Below, in pieces: positions 8,939-17,238 of a stretch of 64,000 nucleotides of DNA (the stretch's first letter is position 1; every line of letters starts with the position of its first letter). The stretch is from Candidatus Flexifilum affinis (lineage in GTDB: Bacteria; Chloroflexota; Anaerolineae; Aggregatilineales; Phototrophicaceae): the NCBI GenBank assembly GCA_016713325.1, contig JADJPJ010000006.1, forward strand, positions 1-64,000. The letters are read 5' to 3'. Made by a program: the position numbers and the translations under genes. Under the pieces are notes generated by a model, which worked only from the letters and a program-made list of their open reading frames with translations, had not been told where the DNA came from and did no database searches.

Positions 8939-9910
8939 TTGCGTATTGGGGGTATCACATTGAAACCTTGGTACCAGCGATTCTCGGAAAAGCATTTTGA
9001 GTGGTTAATAGTGTCTCTGCTTTTTGTAGGCTCTTTGCTTGATACAGCAGGCAACTCAATCCAGTTCGTGACGCCTTCAGTAACCATTGTTGGCACCACG
9101 GTGGTCTTAATGATCTTCGGCTTGGGCGAGCTTTATATGAGATGGCGCCCTCTCCTCTGGATTTCAGTGGATGGTCAAAGAACCCGTTTGAAATCTCTCA
9201 AACCTTGGTCGTTCATGACGGCGCTGGGCATCCTAGTCTGTCTCTGGTTTCCTCGTCTGTTTGATGTGAACTCATCCTTGCCAAGTCCTACCATCTATCC
9301 GACAGCCACCCCATGTGCGATAGCCACGATCTCGTATTCCGCTCTGGAGTCATGGAACAGATTCGGGTTTATGAATAACAATCCTTGCATCAATGCCAGC
9401 TTGGGAAGTTTCAGATCTGACGCGTCGGAATATCTAGGTTCATATCAGCAGTTTCAGCACGGTGAGATGCTGTATCTGGACACAATCGAAGGAACTACTT
9501 ACGTCTTGTTTCCAGATGGGCGATTTGAGGAATATCCGAGTCGATGGGTTGAGAAACGAGACCCAATATTTCCAACTGACATGCCGCCCGCTCCCCATGG
9601 TCTTTTTCGCCCACTAAACGATTTCGGTCTTGCCTGGTTTGGAAACGAACTCATCAGGTACTCTTTTGGCTGGGCAACAATGTGTGAGATCAGTAAACTT
9701 CGCATACTGACGTGGTCATTTACCAGCGGAGTTATGATTAAAATCGACGAACAAACCCCTCGTCCGCAGTTTACATTTGTCCCGCCGGGAGAAGCTACGC
9801 AGTGCGGTACGGACGATCTTGTTCGGCACCTGGGGAAGATATACGTTCTGGTTTATTCATCCAGCGACAGAAGTAGTGGCGTATGGAGCATTCCCCCATG
9901 GCAGTCATAG
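8939..9910 (+). CDS. Membrane-anchored protein with a Chloroflexota-type surface repeat domain
   Basis: Three hydrophobic segments lie in the first 110 residues (around WLIVSLLFVGSLL, ITVVLMIFGLGEL-like and FMTALGILVCLWF). They are followed by about 200 residues predicted outside the membrane. That part contains the order FQHGEMLYLDT, TYVLFPDGRFEEYPSRW, GLFRPLNDFGLAWF and YSFGWAT. As I recall, the same order of short motifs (a marker phrase, a 'pattern for display' phrase, a G-F-G-W phrase and LGWA) is frequent in extracellular proteins of Chloroflexota. The function is unknown. The gene stands alone between an IS remnant and a comM remnant. The exact start is uncertain; a TTG about 20 bases further in is an alternative. 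Confidence 0.6.
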   Translation: MRIGGITLKPWYQRFSEKHFEWLIVSLLFVGSLLDTAGNSIQFVTPSVTIVGTTVVLMIFGLGELYMRWRPLLWISVDGQRTRLKSLKPWSFMTALGILVCLWFPRLFDVNSSLPSPTIYPTATPCAIATISYSALESWNRFGFMNNNPCINASLGSFRSDASEYLGSYQQFQHGEMLYLDTIEGTTYVLFPDGRFEEYPSRWVEKRDPIFPTDMPPAPHGLFRPLNDFGLAWFGNELIRYSFGWATMCEISKLRILTWSFTSGVMIKIDEQTPRPQFTFVPPGEATQCGTDDLVRHLGKIYVLVYSSSDRSSGVWSIPPWQS

Positions 9911-10298
9911 TCTAGGGTGGAACGAAGATCGAGCCCATGTATCGGACACCACCCAAATTCCGAAAGCCTAGGACAAGTCATTCGATTCTGTATTTGTGCA
10001 ACCAATCATCGAAGGCCGCGACAGAACCATCCTCTTCAGCAAGTTGAATTGGCTTGGGCGCAGAATTCCAGATCTGTCCACTTCAGTCCTGAACTCTTCT
10101 CAGTTTCCAAGAACTGACAGAGTTCCCCTCCAGAACGTCATTTCCGAACGAACGGTGCGAGCTAGTTGGAACCTGCCGCTCGCACCTGCTTCGCTCCAGA
10201 TAAGACTAGAGATGGCTTCTACGGCGAGTGCGCTCGAACTGATATCAGCACACCTTGCGCCAAAGAAAACACAACGGCATAATGCAGATTGTGACTAC
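9911..10298. other. Gene-free junction upstream of the first comM remnant
   Basis: No family resemblance is visible in these 388 bases. The sequence shifts at about 10,299 from AT-richer to GC-rich DNA, exactly where homology to the comM C-terminal half begins, so this is a recombination junction. No direct repeat or integrase site was recognised by eye. Confidence 0.4.
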
Positions 10299-10775
10299 CC
10301 CTGCCCGTGCGGTTATTTCGGGGACCCGGTCAAGCCGTGCACCTGCACCCCGGCGATGATCGCGCGCTACCAGGCCAAGCTGTCCGGCCCTCTGCTCGAC
10401 CGCATCGACATTCACATCGATGTGCCGCGCGTAGAGTACGACAAGCTGCTGGGAAATGAGCGGTCGGAATCCTCCGTTGGAGTCCGTAACCGAATCGAAG
10501 CGGCGAGGGCGCGACAGCGGGAGCGCTTCGCCGGGCGGGGACTCGTCGCCAATGCCGACATGGGAGTCAGCGAAATCCAGGAACTGTGCGTCCTCAAGCC
10601 CGAAGCGAAGCAGATGCTCGACATCGCCGTACGCCGCATGAGCCTGAGCGCCCGCTCGTACCACCGCGTCGTAAAGCTCAGCCGGACGATCGCCGATCTG
10701 GCCGACTGCGAATTCATCCAGGTCGAGCATGTCGCCGAGGCCATCCAGTACCGTCCGAAGGCGCAGAGCGGATAA
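10299..10775 (+). pseudogene. comM 3' fragment (remnant 1)
   Basis: From 10,299 the frame reads [18 protein letters not shown] and continues through LLDRIDIHIDVPRVEYDKLL, NADMGVSEIQELC and [18 protein letters not shown] to VEHVAEAIQYRPKAQSG and a TAA stop. It is a complete C-terminal third of a YifB/ComM protein, starting abruptly inside the conserved NPCPCGY motif. The N-terminal domain and Walker motifs are absent, so it cannot be functional. It is GC-rich and clearly closer to remnant 2 at 11,410-11,673 than to the full-length comM at 2859-4390. Its orientation is opposite to that gene. It probably derives from the original chromosomal comM. Confidence 0.82.
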
Positions 10776-10822
10776 CGCGGGCATGAACGGGGATCACAGA
10801 GGACTGGCGGTGCTGAGTTTAG

Positions 10823-10828
10823 TATAAT
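10823..10828 (+). promoter_or_regulatory. Consensus -10 box upstream of the nitroreductase gene
   Basis: A perfect TATAAT lies about 77 bases before the nitroreductase start codon. No good TTGACA match is found 16-19 bases upstream, so this is only a partial promoter call. Confidence 0.35.
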
Positions 10829-10904
10829 GCGTGACAAGCTGTCCCAGGACAGGGACTTCAAACAGAAGCAGCGAGCGGTTCAGGAGAGCCGGAAGGTCAA
10901 GACA

Positions 10905-11402
10905 ATGGATGTTCTGCAGGCAATTCGGACGAAACATGCGGTACGAAAGTTCAGCGATCAGCCCGTGTCGGACGACGTGATCCTCAAGATACTGGACGCG
11001 GGGCGGCGATCTCAGAGTTCAAAGAACACGCAACCCTGGTCCTTTATTGTTGTCCGCGATCGCGAAAGACTTGCGGCGCTCTCCAGGGCTGGCACCTATG
11101 CGAGTCATCTGGCTGATGCGGCGTTCGCCGTGGTACTGGTCGGTTCTCAGCGTGGCGACTGGCACAGCTTTGACCTGGGCCAGGCTTCTTCCTATTTGCA
11201 GCTTGCTGCCTGGGAATTGGGTATTGGGTCGTGCATCGCCACGCTGCATATGGAAGATGAAGCGCGGGCCATCCTGGACATTCCAGCCGATTCAGGCTTG
11301 TTCCTGGCGCTGTCGATGGGCTATCCAGCCGCGGATTGGGTCAAAGCCAAGATGGGTGGACGCAAAGCGCTGGAGGAAATCGTGCATTGGGAAAAGTGGT
11401 AA
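10905..11402 (+). CDS. Nitroreductase-family FMN oxidoreductase
   Basis: This protein of about 165 residues belongs to the nitroreductase fold and should bind FMN as a homodimer, using NAD(P)H to reduce nitro, quinone or flavin substrates. The N-terminus MDVLQAIRTKHAVRKFSDQPV carries the R-x-V-R-x-F FMN-binding signature. QSSKNTQPWSFIVVRDR is the second conserved patch, and LGIGSCIATL and ALSMGYPA complete the fold. The ATG at 10,905 is chosen over an earlier one because of the GGAAGG eight bases upstream and the family N-terminus. It sits between two comM remnants and so appears to be cargo. The substrate cannot be told from sequence. Confidence 0.85.
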   Translation: MDVLQAIRTKHAVRKFSDQPVSDDVILKILDAGRRSQSSKNTQPWSFIVVRDRERLAALSRAGTYASHLADAAFAVVLVGSQRGDWHSFDLGQASSYLQLAAWELGIGSCIATLHMEDEARAILDIPADSGLFLALSMGYPAADWVKAKMGGRKALEEIVHWEKW

Positions 11403-11409
11403 CCGCCGA

Positions 11410-11673
11410 GTGCGGGTCTCCAATGCCGATATGGGCGTGAGTGAGATTCAGGAGTTGTGCGTGCTGCATCCAGACGCCAGGCAGATGCTCGACATTGCCG
11501 TGCGCCGCATGAGCCTGAGCGCGCGATTGTATCACCGGGTCGTCAAGCTCAGCCGCACTATCGCTGACCTGGCCGACTGCGAGTTCATCCAGGTCGAACA
11601 CGTGGCCGAAGCGATTCAGTACCGGCCGAAGGCGCAGAATGGTCAGCCAGGCCTCGGCGTCGCTCGAGGGTAA
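11410..11673 (+). pseudogene. comM 3' fragment (remnant 2)
   Basis: Directly after the nitroreductase stop, the frame reads VSNADMGVSEIQELCVLHPD, then [21 protein letters not shown] and VEHVAEAIQYRPKAQNG. A short unrelated tail (QPGLGVARG) precedes the stop. This is the last 80 or so residues of ComM, nearly identical to the matching part of remnant 1. Everything upstream of the NADM motif is missing. It cannot fold as a AAA+ protein. The boundary just downstream of a cargo gene repeats the arrangement seen at 10,299. Confidence 0.8.
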
Positions 11674-11807
11674 CGGTCCGTGAGGGTCAGACGTGAGCAG
11701 CGCGCGAGGAGACAGATGGCCAGGGGCGAGGCTGATGCGATTGCAGCACCCAGGCAAACTCGTTGCACATGCGCTGCGGAAGCTGATGAAAACCGACACC
11801 CGTACTA

Positions 11808-12053
11808 GTGGAGAGTCTGTTGAGCGGACATGATCTGCATATCACCTTCGAGTTCAGTGGTGAGATCTGGTTCTGGAAGGGGCCGGCCCCCTTCTATTTC
11901 GTCACTATTCCGGAGGAGGAGAGTCACGATATCAAAGCGATATCGGCGCTGGTGACCTATGGCTGGGGCGTGATCCCGGTCCGCGTGCAGATCGGCGCAA
12001 CGGAATGGCAGACTTCCCTCTTTCCCAAAGATGACCGGCCTTCGCGAGCCTAG
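11808..12053 (+). pseudogene. Truncated DUF1905-family protein
   Basis: The frame reads LHITFEFSGEIWFWKGPAPF, FVTIPEEESHDIKAISALV, WGVIPVRVQIGATEWQTSLF and PKD. This is the DUF1905 beta-barrel fold, whose members are usually about 95-100 residues. The usual ending after LFPKDG (YLLPVK...VRKAEG) is absent. Instead the sequence runs into DDRPSRA, exactly where comM homology starts in another frame. The gene therefore lost its 3' end at the junction with remnant 3. The GTG at 11,808 is the most likely start. Confidence 0.6.
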
Positions 12054-12309
12054 CAAAAGGGGAGCTGACCTTCCCCGCTAAGTTCCTGCTGGTGCTGGCC
12101 CACAATCCCTGCACATGCGGCTACTTCGGCGACCCGGTGAACAGCACCTGCTCGACCGATTCAACATCCACATCGACGTGCCGCGCGCCGAGTACGACAG
12201 ACGGCTCGGGAACCAACGATCGGAAACCTTTTCCGATGTCAAGCTCAGCCGAACCATCGCCGACGTGGCCGAGGTCATCCAATACCGCCCGAGGCGGTTA
12301 GTCGCCTGA
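12041..12309 (+). pseudogene. comM 3' fragment with internal deletions (remnant 3)
   Basis: From 12,041 one frame reads [20 protein letters not shown] and [10 protein letters not shown]. After a deletion the adjacent frame gives [20 protein letters not shown] and [11 protein letters not shown]. After a second deletion it reads [19 protein letters not shown]. The segments are in ComM order, but the Cys-cluster to sensor region and the lid are largely missing. It abuts the truncated DUF1905 gene and is followed 27 bases later by the end of the phosphofructokinase gene on the other strand. It is the most degraded of the three remnants. Confidence 0.78.
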
Positions 12310-12335
12310 CTGCCTCGATGCGGTACTGCGCCAGA

Positions 12336-13436
12336 TCAATCGCCCATGTTGATGCCCAGGTTGCGGGCGGTTTCAACCCAGGGATGATCGATTGGCACGG
12401 TTTTGCGCTTGCCGACAACCTGCTCCAGCGGCACCGGTTCGGTCGAGTCGCCCCGTGCGGCCACCATGACACCGAAGATGCCATCGTTGATGTAGCGCGC
12501 GCAGGCCGCCCCCAGGCGCGTCGCCAGAAGACGGTCTGCCGGCGAGGGAATGCCGCCGCGCTGCACATGACCCAGGATTGTGACGCGGGATTCCAAACCG
12601 GTTAGCGCTTCAAGCTGCTGTGTGAGCAGCTGAGTACTGGTCATTCGTTCAGCTTCCAGGGCTACCAGCTCGGCTTTGACTTTTTTGCCCTTGCCGTTTT
12701 CGCCGGCCCGCACGATCCTCTCGTGCAGTTCCAGCGGCATCGCGCCTTCGGAAACGGCGACAATGCTGAAGCCCTTTCCGTCGCGCACCCGCTGGCGAAT
12801 TGAGCCTGCAACTTTCTCGACGTTGTAGGGGATCTCAGGGATCAGGATCACGTCGGCGCCGCCAGCAATGCCCGCACCGAGCGCCAACCAACCGGTGTTG
12901 TGCCCCATAATCTCCACGACAATGATCCGATGATGGCTATGCGCCGTGCTGTGCAAGCGGTCTATCGCCTCGGTCGCGATGGTCAGCGCGGTGTCGTAAC
13001 CGAAAGTGATGTCGGTCATGGCCACGTCGTTGTCGATGGTCTTCGGCAGCGTGACGATGTTTAATCCCTGCTGCATCAGGTGATAAGCATTTTTTGCTGT
13101 GCCACCGCCCCCTAAGCAGACAAGTGCGTCCAGATGATGGTTGTGATAGGTCTCCACCATCACATCCGTCATATCCATCATCTTGCTGCCGATGGGCATC
13201 TTCTGCGGTTTGTCGCGGCTGGTGCCGAGGATTGTTCCACCTATCGTGAGAATGCCTGAAAGCCCAGCGCTATTCAGAGTCACTGTCCGATTTTCCATCA
13301 ACCCCCGGAAACCATCACGGAAGCCGATTATCTGCATACCATAGGCGTTCATCCCGGTCTTGCCCACACCGCGAATAGCGGCGTTCAGGCCCGGGCTGTC
13401 TCCGCCAGCAGTTAAGACGCCGATGTATTGGGTCAT
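12336..13436 (-). CDS. pfkA: 6-phosphofructokinase (PFK-A family)
   Basis: This 366-residue PFK-A protein should phosphorylate fructose 6-phosphate in glycolysis. Landmarks are [19 protein letters not shown] at the N-terminus, [24 protein letters not shown] with the catalytic Asp, [11 protein letters not shown] and the sugar-phosphate-binding GHVQRGG. The motif that is GGDGS in the E. coli enzyme is GGGGT here, so the Mg-binding Asp is replaced by Gly. PGTIDND is PKTIDND, a Lys often associated with PPi-using or mixed-donor enzymes. The phosphoryl donor therefore cannot be assumed to be ATP. It lies convergent to the last comM remnant and marks the return to ordinary chromosome. Confidence 0.88.
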   Translation of the reverse strand: MTQYIGVLTAGGDSPGLNAAIRGVGKTGMNAYGMQIIGFRDGFRGLMENRTVTLNSAGLSGILTIGGTILGTSRDKPQKMPIGSKMMDMTDVMVETYHNHHLDALVCLGGGGTAKNAYHLMQQGLNIVTLPKTIDNDVAMTDITFGYDTALTIATEAIDRLHSTAHSHHRIIVVEIMGHNTGWLALGAGIAGGADVILIPEIPYNVEKVAGSIRQRVRDGKGFSIVAVSEGAMPLELHERIVRAGENGKGKKVKAELVALEAERMTSTQLLTQQLEALTGLESRVTILGHVQRGGIPSPADRLLATRLGAACARYINDGIFGVMVAARGDSTEPVPLEQVVGKRKTVPIDHPWVETARNLGINMGD

Positions 13437-13650
13437 GCCATACTCTTTTCGCTACTCGCCTGTTCATCAGTCATGCCAGCTTGATACCAGGGACCATTAT
13501 GCCGCCGAATAGCGCCACCTGCACAAATTGCCGGTTCAGTCTGAGTGATCACGACCCATCGCATGGCGCTAATCTAAGGCAAACATCGACATCTGTCACG
13601 CAAGCTTGTCGGTTAAGCGCGCCAAATAATGGCTTAGCAGTCGCAACCGT

Positions 13651-14499
13651 TCAGGGAAATGGCGAATCGTTCGTCCGGCGTCGGAGCTGGCCAGAGTCGT
13701 GGATCGGGCGCAGGCGCTGATAACGGCTCTCCGCCTCCTCGTTGATGAACCGGTAGACACGGTTGAGATGGAGCGCCAAGGCGCGATCGAGCACCAGCTC
13801 GACATGAGCGCCGAACATTCCCTTGTTGATCTCGTAGACGATGCGCGCCTCGCCAGTGAATCGCGAACCGTGGTTGAAGTCATATTCGTCGAAGTAGACC
13901 ACACATGCCGAGGGGATGTATGGGATGAGCCGCTCGAAGACGGTGCGCGCCGATGTGTAGTAGTCGCAGTCGATCCAGATGAGAATTGGCAGATCGACCC
14001 GCATGGTCTCCAGAAACTCAGGCGTCAGAGTTTCCTCGAATGTTCCGCGATGCAGTGCAAAGTTCGGATAACGCTCGGAGCAGTAGGCATTCAGACGATC
14101 GTAGTCGCTCCTGAACTGCCCCTCGACCCAGCTATCATCTACGATGGCCAGATCGCGTCGATCCGCTGTGGTATGCATACCTTCGAAGGTGTCAAATCCA
14201 TGAACGATTATCCGATCATCCATTTTGAGGTAACGGGACGCATAGAGTTTCTTGGTGAAGGAATAGCCATCGGCGACTCCAAACTCGAGGATCGAGAAAT
14301 GGCCGGCATAATGGGCTCTGAATTCGCTGATGACATCATAGATGTGGTCCATACGGTAGAAGTGGTTCAGGCTGTTCCTCAGCAGCTTGCGGGGGCGATG
14401 GATGAAATTCAGGTAGGCGGTCGTCCTGATGTGATCGTTCGGAAAGAGTCTGCCAAGCAGGCGCAGAAAAGTAATGAATGGAGATCTGTCCGGGAGCAT
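13651..14499 (-). CDS. TylF/MycF-like class I SAM-dependent methyltransferase
   Basis: This protein of about 282 residues has the glycine-rich SAM loop FSILEFGVADGYSFTKKL and a downstream acidic segment LPILIWIDCDYYTSARTVFE. DCDYY resembles the metal-binding DxDxY region of macrocin-type O-methyltransferases. VYFDEYDF and the phrase VHGFDTFEGMH fit the same family, in which sugars or small molecules are O-methylated. It is a single gene between pfkA and pgi. The substrate is unknown; a sugar or lipid-linked acceptor is plausible. The start at 14,499 is the only good in-frame ATG. Confidence 0.7.
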   Translation of the reverse strand: MLPDRSPFITFLRLLGRLFPNDHIRTTAYLNFIHRPRKLLRNSLNHFYRMDHIYDVISEFRAHYAGHFSILEFGVADGYSFTKKLYASRYLKMDDRIIVHGFDTFEGMHTTADRRDLAIVDDSWVEGQFRSDYDRLNAYCSERYPNFALHRGTFEETLTPEFLETMRVDLPILIWIDCDYYTSARTVFERLIPYIPSACVVYFDEYDFNHGSRFTGEARIVYEINKGMFGAHVELVLDRALALHLNRVYRFINEEAESRYQRLRPIHDSGQLRRRTNDSPFP

Positions 14500-14763
14500 T
14501 GGATTGTCCTCTCACTAAGCCCAGGGGCTAGGCTTTCAGGCATGGGTGAGGACAGCGGTGAAAATGCCAGGAAGATAGAGAATATCACAAAACATGTACG
14601 CAACCAAACTGGTTTCGTCGGAGCGTATCAGCGTATTAAGAGCCGAAACCACCGCATCTGCGTGAGCCACCTGACCCAGATCGTGGGGGATGAACACTCG
14701 CAGTCACGGCGATCTGAGGGATAATAGGCGAAAGACTCCATGTTTGTCATTCGGGGAGACGTT

Positions 14764-16410
14764 ATGACCGCCTTCACCAGTTCGCCAGCGTGGCATCGCC
14801 TGCAAGAGCATTTTCAGGCCACGCGAAGTATCCACATGCGCGACCTTTTCGCGCAGGATCCGCAGCGCTTTGACCGATTTTCCGTTCGCTTCGGCGACAT
14901 CCTCTTCGACTACTCCAAGAATCGAATGACTGAAGAGACCCTTCGGCTGCTGATCGAGCTGGCTCGTGAGGCGGATCTGCCGGCGCGGATCGAGGCCATG
15001 TTCGCCGGCCAGAAGATCAACGTCACCGAGGATCGCGCAGTGCTGCACATCGCCCTGCGCAATCGCTCTAGCACGCCGATTCTGGTCGATGGCGTCGACG
15101 TCATGCCCGAGGTCAATCGGGTGCTGGCCAGGATGCGCACCTTCAGCGAGGCGGTCCGATCGGGTTCCTGGCGCGGCTTCACCGGCAAGGCCATCACCGA
15201 CGTCGTCAATATCGGCATCGGCGGCTCCGATCTGGGTCCGAAAATGGTGACGCTGGCGCTGGCCCACTACGCAAAGCCCGGCCTGCGAATGCACTTCGTC
15301 TCCAATGTCGATGGCACGGACATCGCCGAGACTCTGAAGCAGGTGAACCCTGAAACGACCCTCTTCCTGGTCGCCTCCAAGACCTTCACCACCCAGGAAA
15401 CGATGACGAACGCCAACAGCGCGCGGCGCTGGTTTCTGGATGCCGCCCGTGACGAAAGCGCGGTCGCCAGGCATTTCGCCGCCCTGTCCACCAACACCGA
15501 GAAGGTGAAAGCCTTTGGCATCGACCCGCAGAACATGTTCGAGTTCTGGGACTGGGTCGGCGGACGTTATTCGCTGTGGTCGGCCATTGGCCTGTCGATC
15601 GCCATCGCGGTCGGCATGGATCATTTCGAAGCGCTGCTCAGCGGCGCCCATCAGGTTGACCAGCACTTCCGCACCGCGCCGCTGGAACAGAATATCCCGG
15701 CGCTGATGGGACTCCTGGGTATTTGGTACAACAACTTCTTCGGCGCCGAGACGTCCGCCATTCTGCCCTACGACCAGTATCTCTCGCGCTTCCCCGCTTA
15801 CTTCCAGCAAGGGGACATGGAGAGCAACGGCAAGCGCATCACACTGGAGGGCGAGCGCGTCGATTACAGCACCGGGCCGATCATCTGGGGCGAGCCGGGC
15901 ACCAATGGCCAGCATGCCTTCTATCAGCTCACCCACCAGGGCACCAAGCTCATCCCGTGTGACTTCCTGGCCCCGGCTCAGACCCTGAATCCGGTCGGCG
16001 ACCATCATCCGATTCTGCTGGCCAACTTCTTCGCGCAAACTGAAGCGCTGATGCGCGGCAAGACTCCCGAGGAAGCGCGCGCCGAATTAATCGCAGGAGG
16101 CAATAGCAGTCCGTCAGATCTGCTCGTCGCCGCCAAGACCTTCGAGGGCAACCGACCCACGAACTCGATCCTCTACAAAAAGCTCACGCCGGAAACGCTC
16201 GGAGTCCTGATCGCACTCTACGAGCACAAAATCTTCACGCAGGGTGTCATCTGGCGGATCAACTCGTTCGACCAGTGGGGTGTGGAACTGGGCAAGCAGC
16301 TTGCCAAGGCCATCGAACCCGAACTCAGGGGATCTGAATTGGTGACCAGCCACGACTCCTCGACCAACGGCCTGATCAACAGCTACAAGCAGATGCGCCA
16401 TGAGGCGTAG
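14764..16410 (+). CDS. pgi: Glucose-6-phosphate isomerase
   Basis: This 548-residue enzyme interconverts glucose 6-phosphate and fructose 6-phosphate in the cytoplasm. Both family signatures are present: [14 protein letters not shown] with the sugar-phosphate-binding loop, and [18 protein letters not shown], which contains the second signature. [19 protein letters not shown] and SNVDGTDI are also typical; the Glu in MESNGK is the likely base. Length and end match the full-length E. coli-type enzyme. The ATG at 14,764 is preferred because GGGGAG lies five bases upstream; an earlier ATG at 14,740 lacks one. It stands upstream of the TauE/SafE gene on the same strand. Confidence 0.95.
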   Translation: MTAFTSSPAWHRLQEHFQATRSIHMRDLFAQDPQRFDRFSVRFGDILFDYSKNRMTEETLRLLIELAREADLPARIEAMFAGQKINVTEDRAVLHIALRNRSSTPILVDGVDVMPEVNRVLARMRTFSEAVRSGSWRGFTGKAITDVVNIGIGGSDLGPKMVTLALAHYAKPGLRMHFVSNVDGTDIAETLKQVNPETTLFLVASKTFTTQETMTNANSARRWFLDAARDESAVARHFAALSTNTEKVKAFGIDPQNMFEFWDWVGGRYSLWSAIGLSIAIAVGMDHFEALLSGAHQVDQHFRTAPLEQNIPALMGLLGIWYNNFFGAETSAILPYDQYLSRFPAYFQQGDMESNGKRITLEGERVDYSTGPIIWGEPGTNGQHAFYQLTHQGTKLIPCDFLAPAQTLNPVGDHHPILLANFFAQTEALMRGKTPEEARAELIAGGNSSPSDLLVAAKTFEGNRPTNSILYKKLTPETLGVLIALYEHKIFTQGVIWRINSFDQWGVELGKQLAKAIEPELRGSELVTSHDSSTNGLINSYKQMRHEA

Positions 16411-16464
16411 CGCAGTGAGGCGTACCGGGCACACACACGCACGACAGCCTTATTGTCCAGCGCG

Positions 16465-17199
16465 ATGCTAACGGACCCGTCAACCATGGTATACGTCAAC
16501 ATCGCCGCCATCATCTTCGTCGCCATTATCACCCAGAGCATCGCCGGCTTCGGTGTTGCTCTGGTCGCCATGCCGTTCCTCACCAGCCTGATCGCGCCGG
16601 TGGAAGCCAGCACCCTGATGGCCATCACGGCGGTTCCTCTGCAACTCATCATCCTGCGCAAGTACTGGCACGCTCTGGAGGCGCGCTCGCTCTGGAGGCT
16701 GATCGTCGGTGCTGTGGTGGGCATACCCATTGGCGTCGTCGCCATCGCCCGACTGGACGAACGCGTTATTCTGGTCATCCTGGGGATCGTGCTGATCGCC
16801 TACTCGCTGTATAGCCTGGCGCGCTTCCGTCTGCCGCCGGTCGCCGCGTCGGCCTGGGGCTACGTGTTTGGGCTGGCATCAGGTGTCTTGAGCGGCGCAT
16901 TCAACACCGGAGGCCCGCCGCTGGTGGTGTATGGCACGGCACGCGAATGGCGACCCGAGGTCTTCCGCGCCAATCTTCAACTGCTGCTGATGGTCAACAG
17001 CGTGGTGGTGATCGCAGCGCACCTTCTGGCCGGGCATGTCACCGAGACGGTGATCGGCTACTACGTGGTGACCTTGCCCGTCGTCTTCATCGGCACAGCG
17101 CTCGGCTTTCGCATCGGCAATCGCGTCAACGAAGTGGTGTTCCGCAAAATCGTGCTTGTGCTGCTGCTCGTGATCGGCATCCGCCTGCTCTTGCCGTAG
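16465..17199 (+). CDS. TauE/SafE (TSUP) family permease
   Basis: This 244-residue polytopic membrane protein of the sulfite/sulfonate exporter family has about eight hydrophobic segments. ITQSIAGFGVALVAMPFL near the N-terminus and VLSGAFNTGGPPLVVYG in the middle are the two repeated TSUP motifs. Members export sulfite, sulfoacetate and other organosulfonates, or move small organic acids; the substrate is not readable here. It lies 55 bases after pgi and converges on the sugar operon, with a hairpin at the shared end. That position is interesting because sulfonate exporters often accompany sulfosugar degradation. Confidence 0.82.
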   Translation: MLTDPSTMVYVNIAAIIFVAIITQSIAGFGVALVAMPFLTSLIAPVEASTLMAITAVPLQLIILRKYWHALEARSLWRLIVGAVVGIPIGVVAIARLDERVILVILGIVLIAYSLYSLARFRLPPVAASAWGYVFGLASGVLSGAFNTGGPPLVVYGTAREWRPEVFRANLQLLLMVNSVVVIAAHLLAGHVTETVIGYYVVTLPVVFIGTALGFRIGNRVNEVVFRKIVLVLLLVIGIRLLLP

Positions 17200-17211
17200 A
17201 AGCAGGCGGAT
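17179..17211. terminator. Hairpin between the convergent TauE/SafE and GH4 genes
   Basis: An 11-bp perfect stem (17,179-17,189 with 17,201-17,211) with an 11-base loop overlaps the TauE/SafE stop codon. No T run follows on either strand, so it is a weak candidate for a bidirectional terminator. Confidence 0.35.
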
Positions 17212-17238
17212 ACCTTCGAGACTGGGGAATGCGTCAGC

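Noticed and set aside
14704..16038. Long open frame on the minus strand opposite pgi
   Set aside because: It is antisense to a well-conserved gene, is Gly/Arg/Asp/His-rich and has no family resemblance. GC-rich codons commonly produce such frames.
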